Source: Asterella californica
Taxonomy: Eukaryota; Streptophyta; Marchantiopsida; Marchantiales; Aytoniaceae
Length of the DNA stretch: 64,000 bases
NCBI GenBank assembly: GCA_036924285.1
Contig: JAYKYS010000018.1
Coordinates: 992,001-1,056,000 of the forward strand
Direction: 5' to 3'
Shown: piece after piece, positions 33,611-45,879 of the stretch
Position numbering within the stretch: the stretch's first letter is position 1
Layout: every line of letters starts with the position of its first letter
Program-made: the position numbers and the translations under genes
The notes under the pieces: generated by a model
Database searches by the model: none
Seen by the model: only the letters and a program-made list of their open reading frames with translations
What the model was told of the DNA's origin: nothing

Positions 33611-34901
33611 ACAATCAGGGGAATTCTCTTCACCTGAAGCTCGGCAACGAATCGAACGAAATTTGCTGCGCCCTCAGCTGTTCTGCCGCCAAGCACAGTG
33701 CTCAAATCTGACGAGCCTCAAATCCGCCTCTCCTCGTCACCACCTGATTACCAGACTCTAGCTACCAAATTGACCTGATACTTCAGAACCCGAGTCGAAT
33801 GCAAGACAGTACGACTTTCACCATCTACTCAGCAAGAGTATTCTAGCACCACGGTGCGCGGAATTCGTAGGGAATAACCAAATAGTTTCATCAAGATTCG
33901 ACAGGGCAAGACAGTACCGGACTACCGGTCGTCAGGAAGACGGTGAGCGGGTAAGCCCCTCCACACATTCCAGTTTCTCGAGAAATTGACGGCCACGTCC
34001 TCTCTGTACATCTCTGTAGACGTTAGATTGCCATGTTGAGTACTTCTTTTCCTCTGTAGAAAAACGTTACTGAATCTCAAGCATGCAACTCCCTATCCTG
34101 CATTCGAACTGCATTCGTAGTAGTGTAGTCTAGACATGCATTTCTATGTATTTTGTGTTTAAAGACAGCAGCAGAATAGGGTGACACTTGTTCGATGACT
34201 GTTGTGGCCTTTGCACTATTACATGCAGCCAACTGCTACGGACTGATTTGTCATGCTGATCTCCAGTTTGATTTGTCTCAGATACCCATCACCTGGTGAC
34301 GTCAGACTCGCTTGCCTCCACTTGTTTGGTGGCTTGGAACTGTTGCCGCGCCAGGTGGATATGATGACCATTTGCTTCTGTGCTTCGAGCAATTCTAAGA
34401 AATCCCGTGGCTCCAGTTGTGTGCTCGGAGTTTTTCATGTGCTAGCTTTCTGATCTAGGTAAGGGGCTAGGATTTGCAGCTTTTTTACCAGGTCAGGTGC
34501 AAACAAGCCCGCAGCTGTGGCACAGTTCTGTTAATTATGTCTGGGTTTATACGTGTGAATTGATTAATGATGGATTTCAGATTCGTGGTCGGTCGACTCA
34601 TCTGTAATCGGGTTATCCGCTCATTACCGCAGTCACCGAGCTCTGAACTGCAATCATGATCTCGGTCACGACCGGAACTGCAGTCACGGTCACGATTGCA
34701 ATCATCGAGCTCTCCGCACAGTCAAGACCGTTCTCCGTCATTTTGATTGAAGCCCGTTCTCCATTCATTTTGAATTAGACCCAGTTTAACAACAAATTGT
34801 CAGTGGTCTCAGATGTGCTCAGAAGCACGTGGTGGTCCATAGTCGCACAATGCGCAATGTGAGACTTCACAACACACTATGCGTTAACATTGAACTTTCT
34901 A
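33611..34901. other. No gene recognised
   Basis: The sequence near 34630-34740 contains loosely repeated CTGCAGTCACGG and GAGCTCT words. No coding or RNA feature could be supported. Confidence 0.3.
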
Positions 34902-34977
34902 TCTGATCTTCGCTAATACAGCTTGATTGCGTTTTGCAGTCTGATCTTCGCTAATACAGCTTGATTGCGTTTTGCAG
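34902..34977 (+). repeat. Perfect 38-bp tandem duplication ending in a splice acceptor
   Basis: The 38-bp unit starting TCTGATCTTCGC and ending GCGTTTTGCAG occurs twice without mismatch (34902-34939 and 34940-34977). Each copy ends in a good 3' splice-site sequence (TTTTGCAG), and coding-like sequence follows the second. Use of the first acceptor would add 38 nt and shift the frame. Confidence 0.85.
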
Positions 34978-35468
34978 TCGTGATGTTTTGTTCTTTTGCT
35001 ACAGTGAGCAGCTACGGGAGACGTAATTTGCAGTACTTGGTGGACTGCTTGGAAACTAATATGTGTTGTTCTCATCTGTTATTGAAAGTTTCTGTCTTAG
35101 CGTATGCGGAAAGTGGATTCAGGACATATGACGAATGCGACAGATGCAGTAAAAAATTATCTGGGTTGTTTTGTTCGAGATGCAAAAATGAGCACATGTC
35201 TTTGATAAAATGTTTCAGACTGCAATTTCTGATAGCGGACGAGAGTGCCAACGCTTGGACCATAACCTGGAAAGCTAGGAGAGATTTTCTAGACGTACGT
35301 TATCGTGTCGGATATTGCGTGAAGGATGTTCAAGAAAACGCGAGGTTCTTGGCTGTGGAGATGTTGTGTGCTGAAACAGAGACAAGACCGAGAAAAACAA
35401 CCACGAAAACGAACGCTGCGATATATACCAACTCCAAATGTATGTACACTGCCGGTTCTTTCTCCTAA
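34978..35468 (+). pseudogene. RPA1 C-terminal-like (OB-fold/zinc ribbon) exon fragment
   Basis: After the duplicated acceptor an open frame encodes YDECDRCSKKL, then FCSRCKNE, then CFRLQFLIADES. The pattern CxxC, KK, CxxC, then a beta-strand R-L-x-x-x-I-A-D-E-S matches the zinc-binding OB domain of replication protein A large subunit and relatives such as MEIOB. This is pattern recognition only. The frame runs on into repeat R, so only the first ~110 codons are likely real. No other exons were found. Confidence 0.35.
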
Positions 35469-36055
35469 GAGCACAGAACTGAAAAACAGACCAGAGCGGT
35501 CTGTAACCTGCTTCAAAGCCCTTAAAAACAACCCCTGATTCTCAACCCTGACCCAAAAACACCAAAGCGTAGCTCAAAGCAAGAGAAACTTCCCTTTGCT
35601 AACAAGCAGAGCCACAGCAGTATCACGCGATCCAAACCCAAGTCCAAACCACATCCATGTACAAGTTCTTAGCTAAAGCTAGCTACCACAAGCTGTATAT
35701 AACCAACCAGAACTCTAACGAACTCAAAAGAGCAAAATCAGTAGCGAAGACGTTAAGCTCAAGCTTGCATCAGCTAAAGGAGTCGAGAAAACTCTTCAGC
35801 AGAAAGCAATTTGTCATTATAACTCTGTCTCCATCTGTCATCACCTCATCAGCACGAAGAGAGGCTCACCGAGTGTCCGTAAGAGTGAAAGACGACGCCG
35901 ACATCCCGTTCTCATACCGTCATCTTGTCATCGAGCAACCGTTCGAGCTCTCGCAGCAAGCAGAAAAGCGAAGAGGTCAAGAACGCCCCCGCCTCAACTC
36001 AGGAGTAGAGCACGAGAAATCTCCTACCTCGAGTCCCAACCTTCGCAGTGATTAA
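35420..36055 (-). repeat. Dispersed repeat R, copy 2
   Basis: The reverse complement matches the repeat copy at 8600-9465, ending at ACCGGCAGTGTACATAC. The matching segment overlaps the last codons of the preceding open frame. The 132-codon plus frame at 35657-36055 within it is probably chance. Confidence 0.6.
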
Positions 36056-36496
36056 TGAACCCGAGTTCAAGAAACCGAGGAAAGTCGCTCGGTAGGTAAG
36101 GAGATAGTCCTCAGGAGTCCTCAGGGCATTCATCCGGACGTCATCCATCATGCATGCAAGAGCTCATCCGCGATCCACGCAATCCGTCCTTTGGTACTAA
36201 TCCGTGGAGATGCAAATCAATGGTCTCTGGACCTCGCCGTCAAATCCGTAGAGAATTAGATCAGCGCGGGAGAACATATCATATTCGTTGTCCGCATCGT
36301 GATGGCCGCAAGAAACGAGTTCTGTTCCAAGGCGTCCGTGTAATACTCCAACCAACTCCGTCTTGCAGCCAAGCGGACAGAGAGCAACAAGGCGGGCAAT
36401 AATAGTGCGTCAGCTAAGCCGCATAACGTCTAACGCTGTAGAGTTGAGAATTTTCTTCAAGAAGGGCGGAACCTTCTGGCTGTGATATGAGCTTGA
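36056..36496. other. No gene recognised
   Basis: No coding signal. A short stretch near 36455-36480 (AGAAGGGCGGAACCTTCTGGCTGTGATA) resembles the terminal part of the T1 LTR (near 19065-19100). Confidence 0.3.
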
Positions 36497-37651
36497 AGGC
36501 TGTGTTCAGTCTACTTAGGGAAGCACTAGACTCCTGACTGTGGCTGGTTTGTTCAAAGGATAGGCGTCAGGTTACAAGGTGATACTGAAAAACGCTCATA
36601 CAAGTCTCTTGGCTCTTCTGATATGTTCAGGAAGCAAAGTTCAGGCTTAACTAGCAACGATAAGATCTGATGGCAAACTTTGACACTCAGGATTGAGAAA
36701 TATGTGAAGGTTTAGAATACAGAACTTCTCCTACATGTCAATGAGGTCCTACTGGATACACATACGAAGTTTCAGCTTGAGATCAATTCAGAGCACCAAG
36801 ATATGAGTAGAAACTTTCTGAAGAGAGAAATTATGACAATTTCTGGTACCCAGCCAGCTATTTCGACCTATAACAGGAGATTGGCTCGATCAATTTCAAA
36901 GTTTCTTACAGGATTTGCAGTACACAGCTTGCTGAACACTCCTGTGAAGTTGGACCTCCTGATTGTACATAGAACTCCAGATTTCGTGCTCTGAAGTTGT
37001 TGCTCTAGATTGCGAGCTTTACACACCCCCTCTGCTTCAGCGGTCGCCCTGAATTACTCAGTAACTCAAATCACTTGAAACTTTTTTGATAGTCGTAGCC
37101 CGGCTGACAATGAACGCAACCACGAAGGTTTGAAGCGATTTCCTCAATTCTGCTGCAAATGACACTCAAAACCCCAAATTCAACAGAAGTGCTGCAATTC
37201 TGACACAAATCGAACTTCAATCAGCCATAACTCCTTCTTTATTGCTCCAATCCATCAAAATTTTCGCTGACAGTGCTTGGGACGACGAGCTCTCTCTCCC
37301 TGTGCTCTCAAATTTCACAGTTTCCTCACCAATTGCCCGAAATCCTCTTTAGAGCTCTGTTTCTAAACTTAGAGTTACACAAAAGACAAAAATGAACCAA
37401 TGAGAGTTCATAGCTCCATTTGATTGTCCTTTTGTGCCTTAAACTACCTGGTAACTTATCTACACTCATAGGCTACCACGTCAAGCCCCCTAGAGTGCCA
37501 GCGTAAAACTTAAATTGCCTAAAACAACACGCAACCCCAAAAAATAACTTAAATCAGCTAGAAAGCGTGCATGGGCGACACACAAATACAACCCATGAGC
37601 TTAAACCCTATCAACATGGTAATCAACCTACTAAGACTCAAAATATATATC
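36497..37651 (-). repeat. Partial or solo LTR of the T2 family, diverged
   Basis: This is the reverse complement of most of the T2 LTR. Clear blocks include CTGTTTCTAAACTTAGAG near 37359, the promoter-side TTGAAACTTTTTTGATAG, and a highly similar stretch near 37545-37651 (AATCAGCTAGAAAGCGTGCA). The end facing 37652 is cut off before the LTR terminus. It shows that older T2-family copies exist. Confidence 0.75.
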
Positions 37652-37940
37652 ATCTTCCAAAAATAGACTTCTCTGAGGTCTTAACTTCACTCAGAGAGAC
37701 TAACGCCTGACAGAGAAGTGAATTATTTACTATGTGAAATGATTCACATCACGACAACGCGGAAGACGTCAGTTAAGTAGTGTCACGTTCTTGTCGCCCT
37801 TCCCTCCTCTCTCTCCCCTCTGACTGTTGGATGGAGGGGAGCCACGCCGTACCATCCGGAAGCTCGAAAGCTGATCGATGATCGAAAGATCTCATCGTTT
37901 TCATCCACCCATCCGCACAGAGAAGACGTAGACCTCGGTC

Positions 37941-38865
37941 TGTAAACCCTCCGCGGTCTTATCGATCAACTACCCCCTCCCCCCCCCCCCCATCTCTCAA
38001 TCTCCACGATGTCATCGATGAATCTGCAAATGTCGAGCCTGTCTCTCACTCAGGGGTCACCTCTGATGGCTTTGATGGAAGCACACCATGAATCTTGAAG
38101 GGAAAAATGCTAAGTTCACTCATTCATACACCCACAAACTTATCAACTAAAAATCTTCATAAACTCATCAACTAAAATCCTCCACTCTAAAAACGTCTCT
38201 CAAGTTCTCACATGCTAAAAATATCTCACATTCTCTATATTACTCAAGTTGTCATTACGACGATGTGAAAACAAGGATGAGGAGCTCTTCTCTACTCCTC
38301 TATTTATACATTCTAGGTTTTTACTTTGGTATCCTCCGGTAACCGAGTTGTAACTACTTTTACTGGGTTTTACTAAGATATTACTTAAAGTAAAAGCATT
38401 AATCACATGGGCTTCTTACCTTTTCACATGGGCTTATTCCTTCAAAGTCAACAACTTCTAGAAGAATTCTGAAATATTCTCAAGAAATCTTGAATTTCCA
38501 CACCCCTCTACACTAGGACCCATTAAAAAAGAAACATGTGAAATCTCTTCTTGTTTTTAATGCTCACAAAGTCCACAACTTTAATCCAACCACTAATATC
38601 AAGTCAAAAAGGAGATAAGGGATACTTTCCACCTCCTTTCTACCTTTTAGACAAGATGACAAGATAGTAGTGCTCACTCTTTAAGAAATATCTGAATTCT
38701 GCCAAAAGTACAACTAAGTTTAACCATAACTAACTTTTAGCTAGTTATGACTAACTTGATACCTCCTTAAAGTACTTGGGCAGCAAATAAACATTCTCAA
38801 CACTTAATTATAACTAAATATCTTACTAATAGACAAACTTTCTATGTGTAACATAGGTCGTTACA
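37941..38865 (-). repeat. Solo LTR of the T4 family
   Basis: 925 bp from TGTAAACCCTCCGCGG to TAGGTCGTTACA, matching the T4 LTRs at 39258-40175 and 61919-62838. A C homopolymer sits near 37977-37991. The flanks (CGGTC and GATCC) do not form a clear target duplication, and no internal domain adjoins it. Confidence 0.85.
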
Positions 38866-39257
38866 GATCCGGTGACGCAACGAATTCCATCCATCTCAAG
38901 AGCCAACCTGCATGCAGGGAAGCAGCCGTGCATTCTCCATCGACACGTTGTCGTGTTGTGAAACGTCTCACATACATTTGCGTGAATGGCTCTTGTTGTC
39001 AAACTTAGTATAAAATAGTGAGTCGAGGGTTCGTGAGGCATTCCTTTTTGGGTGGATTTTGTGAGTGTGTCTTAGTGTCTTACGTGATAAGCGAGGGGAA
39101 CTGCAAGAGTTGTATTTATGGATGGAGGACTGAATCGAGTTCCGATCTTTCATTTCCAAACCCGTTTCATATCAAGCTTCACTGCATCCACCGCGATCAC
39201 TTTCGACAATGGTTCGTCGCCTACTTTAGAGAAGAGTTCATGGAGAGGATGATGGAC
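38866..39257. other. Spacer between two T4-family LTRs
   Basis: 392 bp without pol-like or gag-like sequence. It looks like unique flanking DNA rather than an element interior. Confidence 0.35.
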
Positions 39258-40175
39258 TATAAACCCTCCGCGGTCCTATCGATCAACTACCCCCTCCCCC
39301 ATCTCTCAACCTCCACGATCGTCATCGATGAATCTGTAAATGTCGGACATGTCTCTCACTCAGGGGTCACTAGTGATGGCTTTGATGGAAGCACACCATG
39401 AATCTTGAAGGGAAAAATGTTAGGTTCACTCATTCATACATCCACAAACTTATCAACTAAAAATCTCCATAAACTCATCAACTAAAATCCTTCATTCTAA
39501 CGACGTCTCTCAAGTTCTCACATGCTAAAAATATCCCACACTCTCTATATTACTCAAGTTGTCATTACGACGATGTGAAAACAAGAATGAGGAGCTCTTC
39601 TCTACTCCTCTATTTATATATTCTAGGTTTTTACTTTGGTACCCTCCGGTAACTCAGCCGTAACTACTTTTACCGGATTTTACTAAGATATTACTTAAGG
39701 TAAAAGCATTAATCACATGGGCTTTTACCTTTTCACATGGGCTTATTCCTTCAAAGTCAACAACTTCTAGAAGGATTCTAGAATATTCTCAAGGAATCTC
39801 GAATTTCCACCCCTCCTCTACACTAGGACCTACTAAAAAGGAAACATGTGGAATCTCTTCTTGTTTTTAATGCCCACAAAGTCCACAACTTTAATCGAAC
39901 CACTAATATCAAGTCAAAAAGGAGATAAAGGATACTTTCCACCTCCTTTCTATCTTTTAGACAAGATGACAAGATAGTAGTGCTCACTCTTTAGCAAATA
40001 TCTGAATTCTGCCAAAAATACAGCTAAGTTTAACCATAACTAACTTTTAGCTAGTCATGACTAACTTGATACCTCCTTCAAGTACTTTGGCAGCAAATAA
40101 ACATTCTCAACACTTAGTTATAACTAAACACCTTACTAATTGACAAACTTCCTATGTGTAACATAGGTCGTTACA
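39258..40175 (-). repeat. T4 3' LTR
   Basis: 918 bp, starting TATAAACCC (the usual TGTAAACCC with one change) and ending GTCGTTACA. On the minus strand it is preceded by a purine-rich tract (GAGGGTAAAA, about 40176-40185), the expected PPT. Confidence 0.88.
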
Positions 40176-40188
40176 TTTTACCCTCGGA

Positions 40189-43100
40189 CTAAATTTTCGC
40201 TCCGTCCTTGGAGTGAAGAGAGAACTTTCGTCGATGAAACAACTTCAACTTGTCATGGTTGACCCGATCGAATCTCCTTCCTCCCAACTCCTGAAGGTCA
40301 TATGTGAAGTTGCTCCACACCTTATCTACAACAAAAGGACCAAAAGATCTCGGAAGAAACTTCCGAGATCCTAGTCCTTTTGAATCTGATAGCATCATAC
40401 AACATAACCCAATCTCCGACTTGAAAAGGTTTTACCTCCCTCTTGCCCAACCGTTTGTCGTAACTCTTCTTTTGATACGCTTGAGCTCGTTCCATCCGGA
40501 TCATTGCTACCGCTCGGGTCTCTTCCAACTCCATGAGTTGCTCTCTTTTTGATCTGACCACGTCTTCTCCTCTCAACCTTTTCAACTTTCGTTGAATAAT
40601 TTGAAAAGTATCCAATTCGAATTGGATCGGCAACTTGGACTCCACTCCATAAATCAGTCGAAATGGAGAGTACCCAGTAGAAGTCTTTGTTGTCGTTCGA
40701 TACTCTCATAAGATGGCATGTAGCCTCTTATCCCAAGTATGTTTCGCAGTCTCAAAACCATCATCTTTGACGAGCATCATACAAAGTGTAAGATTGGTCT
40801 TCTCCGCAAGACCATTAGCATTTGGTTTGTATGAGGTCGTTACTCGTGCCTTGATAGAAAAGTGTTGTAGCATAGCAGTAGTCATGCTCCCTACAAACTC
40901 TCCTCCTCTATCCGAGACCAACTCTAATGGACATCCGAATCTTGTGATGATCCTCTCTCATAGGAATCTACCGACTTCTGTTTCATTGATCTCTCTCAAA
41001 GGTCTAGCCTCTACCCACTTGGTACAATAGTCAGTGGCGACTACAATGTATCTATTGTCTCGAGGTGTCTTATTAAGAGGACCTACGAAGTCAATACCTC
41101 ACTTCTCAAATGGTCCTAATATTGGAATTGATCTTAACGGAGGTGTTCTAGTAGACTTCAGAGCAAATGCTTGACATACATCGCAAGTTTTACAATAGTC
41201 TAAACACTCCTTGAAAATCCCTCTCCAGTGATAACCCGCATCCAAAATCTTGAAAGCTGTTATCTTACCAGCAAAGTGACCTCAGCAAACAGTGCTATCG
41301 TGAAACTCGTGCATCAGCTTGAACGCCTCCTTCTGACCAATTGCTCTCCTTAGTAACCCATCTGCTCCTTGATGAAATAGAATTCCCTCCATCATGGTGT
41401 AAGGTTTGCATCTCTTGATCAACGCGTTACGTTCTCGGGTATGCATACCTTTTGGAAAAGAGCCATCTGCAAGAAAACTTCAGATTTTCTTGTACTCGTC
41501 TGGTATCTCCTCAATGCTTGTGATGGTCATCAGATGTTCGTCTGGAAATGAATCATCAAACGGTTCTTCTTCCTCCTCATCATAAGCCCTCGACAAAAGA
41601 TCATCATTTGCATGCTTTTTCCCTGGTCTATCTGTTAGAAGGATCTTCTAACGAGCAATACGACCTTCAGCATTAGGCTTATTAAAGATATACTTTAAAG
41701 CCTTGTGATCTGTGACTATGGAAAATTTCCCTCCTAGCAAGTAATGTCGAAATTTCTTCAATCCAAAGATCACCGCTAATCCTTCTCGTTCAGTCACAGA
41801 GTAATTCTTCTCCGCTGGAACCATCTACCTACTAGCATAAGCTATAGGATGATCATGCCCATCTCCATCTAACTGACTTAATAGACATCCGATTGCTACA
41901 TTGGAGGCATCCGTATACAGAATAAATGCTTTACTCCACTCAGGTTTAGCAAGTATAAAAGCGCTCACCAATGTCTTTTTCAGCTCCTCAAATGCTTCCT
42001 TTGCCTTCTGATCATGCATTATCAAGTCAAAATCAACTCCTTTCTTCATGTACATAGTCAAAGCTATTGCTTTGTTTGAGAAGGAAAGACAAACCTACGA
42101 TAATATCCAACCATGCCAAGAAATTGTCTCAACTTTGTCAAGTTGATCGGAAATGGAAGATCCACAATCTTCTTCACCTTCTCGGGATCTACCGCAATCC
42201 CATTCTTGGAAATGATGAGCCCCAACAGTAGACCTTCTTCGCATCCAAAGATGCACTTCTCTGAATTTAGAGAAGCGTTGGCTTGCTCCAACCTCTGCAA
42301 AACTTTGATCACATGATCAAAGTGGTCCTCCTTTCTTCCATACACACGAAAATCGTCAATGAAATCCTGAACAAACTTTCCTATGAATGATTCAAACACC
42401 TTGTTCATGAACCTTTGAAACGTGGTCGGAGCATTACACAGTCCGAATGGCATCACCTGAAATGCAAATGTTCCCCAAAGAGTAGTGAAAGTAGTCAACT
42501 GTTGGTACTCCTCTGCTATCTTGATCAGGTTATACCCACTATAACCATCACCAAAGTTGTACCACTCATGACCAGCAACTTCCTCCAAAATCTCATCTAT
42601 AAATGGTAGAGGATAATAATCCTTCTTGGTAACTGCATTCCACTTCTTATAGTCTATGCACACTCGCATCTTACCATTCTTCTTCTTGACAATCACAATG
42701 GGTGAAACCCATTCAGAGTTCTCTACCTCATAGATGAAACTCGCCTCCTTCAACTTGTCTATCTCCTCCTTGACCATCATTGCTGTTGTAGGATTGACCC
42801 TTCTTTGCTTCTGTCGAACTGGTCTTGCGTTTTCTTCCCTTCTTTGCTTCTGTCGAACTGGTCTTGCGTTTTCTTCCTATTCGATTCGATAAGTCTCGAG
42901 AGTCACCTCCTTCAAATCCTTGTAGCTGAAAGCAAACACATGGATATATTTTCGAAATATATCTAGGAATCTACTTTTCTCCTCTTGAGTAACATTGATA
43001 CCAAACTTCAGAGTAGAGAGTCTTCTCACAATCTTTGCCTCACTCAACTCTTCTTTGTCAGGATCTTTCTCCACTGCTGGTCGAGACAACAAGTCAATAG

Positions 43101-43290
43101 CACTAAGCTGATGTAATGATTCATCTCGACCAAATCCTTCGTCCTCAGACGAGGATTCTTGATCGTAAGAATCTTCGGTATCTACTTTTGAGACACTCTG
43201 ATCATCTTCCGTATCAGATTCCCAGTAGTCACTAGTGGGTCTATCAGAGTCAGAAGTCACAACTCCAACACCCGAGAGAGGAACTATCAC
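40189..43290 (-). pseudogene. pol: T4 Pol (RT, RNase H, integrase), decayed
   Basis: RT lies at 42064-42780 with the YxDD box as FIDDF and SPIVIVKKKNGKMRVCIDY upstream. RNase H starts at 42061 (FILYTDASNVAIGC). The integrase core is recognisable at 40706-40921 (VSDRGGEF, NANGLAEKTN) and its C-terminus at 40189-40645 (FGPFVVDKVW). A 39-bp tandem duplication at 42801-42878 doubles the RPVRQKQRR segment. Several frameshifts and stops separate these parts. Confidence 0.82.
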
Positions 43291-44231
43291 TCTATGATCT
43301 CTAGGCCCAATCCGTAAGTATCCCTTGTGCCACCTAACACACCAAGAGGTTTTACCCGTTGCTTGTTAGCCATCCCCACGACAATGCTAGCCGGACGAGT
43401 TGGTTCCATCCTCAACTTCTTCATCAATCTCTCCGATATGGCGTTTACAGTCGACCTCCATCCACCAATACGTCAGAGACGTAGTGACCATTCAACCGGA
43501 CTTCAATCTTTGAAGCTCTAGAGGTGGCAGTAGACATCGTTGTTGGGACAAACGGTCTTGGCACCACCGTTGGAGTAGGAGCTGACGTTGAAGCAATCAC
43601 CAAATTGTGATGGTGCAGGTGCGATCGTTGTGACTACACCAGGAGTCGGAGTCGACACCAGAGCAGCATGATGAGGTTGGATAATATCTCCTTCATCTAA
43701 ACTCTCTTCCATATTTGTCGCAATCTTGATGACCTCCGCTTTGGTTGTTGGCTTCTCGTACCTCACTTGGGTTCGAATTGAAGGCCTCAACCCTCCCACC
43801 AAGTTCTTGGTCAACACTGCTCTAATCCCTGCCATCGTTAGTTCCACATTGTCTCCACTCTTCCGTAGGACTGTCCGAAACCGTTGCTCCAACTTATCCA
43901 CCCTTTCGGCATATTGCCGAACTTTCTCGTCGTCCCGTTGCTTCAAATGAGTAAGCTCCACCATGAGCTTCTCATAACTCTCTTCTGGAAGAAATTCTTC
44001 GATGAGTGCATTACTCAACATCTCCCATGTGTCCTCAACTGCACCAGGTGTCTTGCTCTTCACTCGATCTTCATACCACGTAAGAGCAAAATCTTCTAAA
44101 AACTCTGGCAGTAACAACACCCATTCTTCCTTCCTTCTCACGTTGTTTCCGATGCAACCCCTTTTGAAGTCTCGAACAAATGGTTCTACATCTTCATTGT
44201 CCTTCTCATGAAACACAGGTAACTTCTTCAT
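43291..44231 (-). pseudogene. gag: T4 Gag and protease remnant
   Basis: Gag (43518-44231) starts MKKLPVFHEKDNEDVEPF and has FALTWYEDR and LRPSIRTQVRYEKPT, the same family as T3 Gag. The zinc-knuckle part of Gag seems deleted, because protease-like sequence (VSDVLVDGG, then a frameshift before VNAISERLM) follows almost at once near 43400-43500. The protease site is D-G-G rather than D-S/T-G, as in T3. Confidence 0.7.
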
Positions 44232-44459
44232 CTTGTAACTATTCTTTCTACCCTTCTAATTTTTGTGTAATAACTACTCGCTAAAGAGTACGAACATCAC
44301 CAATTCCATTCGGAATAATCTACCATAGGTAAAATAAAAGGAAATGGTTGTAACAACACCTCTTGTGTCATTTCTTCTCCCAAGGTAATCATGAGCTTGA
44401 GTCGCATCACCGCCTTCTCCACCATCCGAATGACGATCTTCATCACAACTCAGTCGAGT

Positions 44460-44919
44460 CCTCTTTTGAAGTCGACAACTTCTCCGTCCGAGCTCTTTGA
44501 GTCTCGTCCAACTTCTTGACTACTGACGTAAGTAGGGCGGTCACATCGACGCACTTGTGTCATCTTGATAGATCACCTACTCCACAACTTGGACAAGGAT
44601 CTTCTCCTAGAAGATGAATTGGCGCTGGTGACGATGGACCCACTCGAAGACTTAAATCAGTAAACTCCCGCTTCCCTTTAGCTCTCTCGGTTCTGATTCT
44701 AGTTGGACAATTCACTACTTTATGTCCCAACTCTCTACAGAAATAACACCACAAGTCGGTTTCTACTCTTCTCCTCAGAGATTCTACATGAGGTTTTGTA
44801 CTAGAGTTCTCAAACTCAACGATAACCTCTTTCGAGCTCTCTCCGACGCTTACTATGACATCTAAACCTTGAGGAAGGTTTCTAAGTCTAACTTTTCAAT
44901 CTTTCGAACTTCCGTTCAT
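44460..44919 (-). pseudogene. T4 ORF0: two-zinc-motif protein upstream of gag
   Basis: Upstream of gag on the same strand is a separate frame with LRNLPQGLDVIVSV, a zinc knuckle CYFCRELGHKVVNC (CX2CX4HX4C), then DLSLRVGPSSPAP, and PCPSCGVGDLSR followed by an in-frame TGA before HKC. The homologous T3 ORF and the fragment at 1557-2165 keep the second motif (CX2CX8HXC) intact. An in-frame stop also lies near the N-terminus. Function unknown; RNA or DNA binding is inferred from the knuckle. Confidence 0.6.
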
Positions 44920-45057
44920 GTTGCACCTTCTCAACCATTAAGTGAACAAAATATCTTTGAGGAAAATAACTCTACATCACTTTCTTAACTCTTTCGAGCT
45001 TTATACTGAAAATCATGTATTATACATGCTGTACACGAAATAAAATCCAATCTAAAA

Positions 45058-45406
45058 TTAAGAGTCCATGATAATATCCTCATGACCATCGTTTGTACTG
45101 ATCCTAGCAGACATCTTAAAGTCACTCTTGTAAAGATCACACTTTACTTCGCCAGGAGCATTCGTGGCCTCCACAGTGAATGTTGCTTTGAACTCAATCT
45201 TCTTCGCATCTGCGCCGATGCTCGCAGAAGCTTCTTGATATAGAGCAAAAAGGGCACCCCAACTGCAATAGATGCTTGATCGCAACGTCTCTATACTTAA
45301 CTTTGGCTTTTCTGTCTCCGTTATAACTCCCAAACGTCTCTTCTTCAACCTCGGCACTCGAACTGGATTCTCCATGAAGTATCTTCAAGACCTCTTTGTA
45401 TGTCAA
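45058..45406 (-). other. Unidentified coding-like segment in the T4 leader
   Basis: Two overlapping minus frames look like one protein broken by a shift. The first has VLKILHGESSSSAEVEEE and YRDVAIKHLL. The second has EASASIGADAKKIEFKATF and KCDLYKSDFKMSARI, ending at a stop. Composition is protein-like, but I do not recognise the family. T3 has nothing comparable in its leader, so this could be a captured host fragment. A TTGCAG near the shift could be an acceptor. Confidence 0.35.
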
Positions 45407-45879
45407 ACCGTATATCTCTTAATCGGTAAGAGATCTCTCCAAGATTTTTGTGATCTCCAGTAGCTCAACCTCCAATCTAATAACTAATGAAGTTTCAAAA
45501 GAAAATTCCTTAATCAAAAGAGATGGTGCTGACTGTACAAATTTTCAGAGAACTGAAATTTGTATATTTTCACTTCTCTCATGGCTTTCAACCTCCTCAA
45601 CTTTGAAAATTCATGGCTCTCTCTCCATACCACCTTTTCTCCTGATTTCTGTTGTCCTAGATAGCTTATCAGCCAATCTAAAACACTGGAAAGTTTCTCA
45701 AGAACTAAACTGTAAGCCGACTTGTCTCTCACCCAAGGGTACCTCAGATGACTAGGATTACTAGTGCACCTTAATTACAAAGATTCTATCGTACCCATGC
45801 TCACTTCACTCAACACTCTGACCCGTATGGTCACATCGGTCTCTCTAATAACGTTCCTGCAAACAAGTTCTAACCCCGC

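Noticed and set aside
37977..37991. C homopolymer as a functional motif
   Set aside because: It is a length-variable homopolymer in the T4-family LTR; other copies have shorter runs. Probably slippage.
39258..39262. Target duplication for T4 (GATGA left, GATCA right)
   Set aside because: Only four of five bases match and the left LTR edge is mutated, so it cannot be claimed.
37941..40175. T4-family LTRs at 37941 and 39258 as the two ends of one short element
   Set aside because: The 392-bp interior has no PBS or PPT fit, and the 39258 copy clearly pairs with 61919 through the T4 internal domain.
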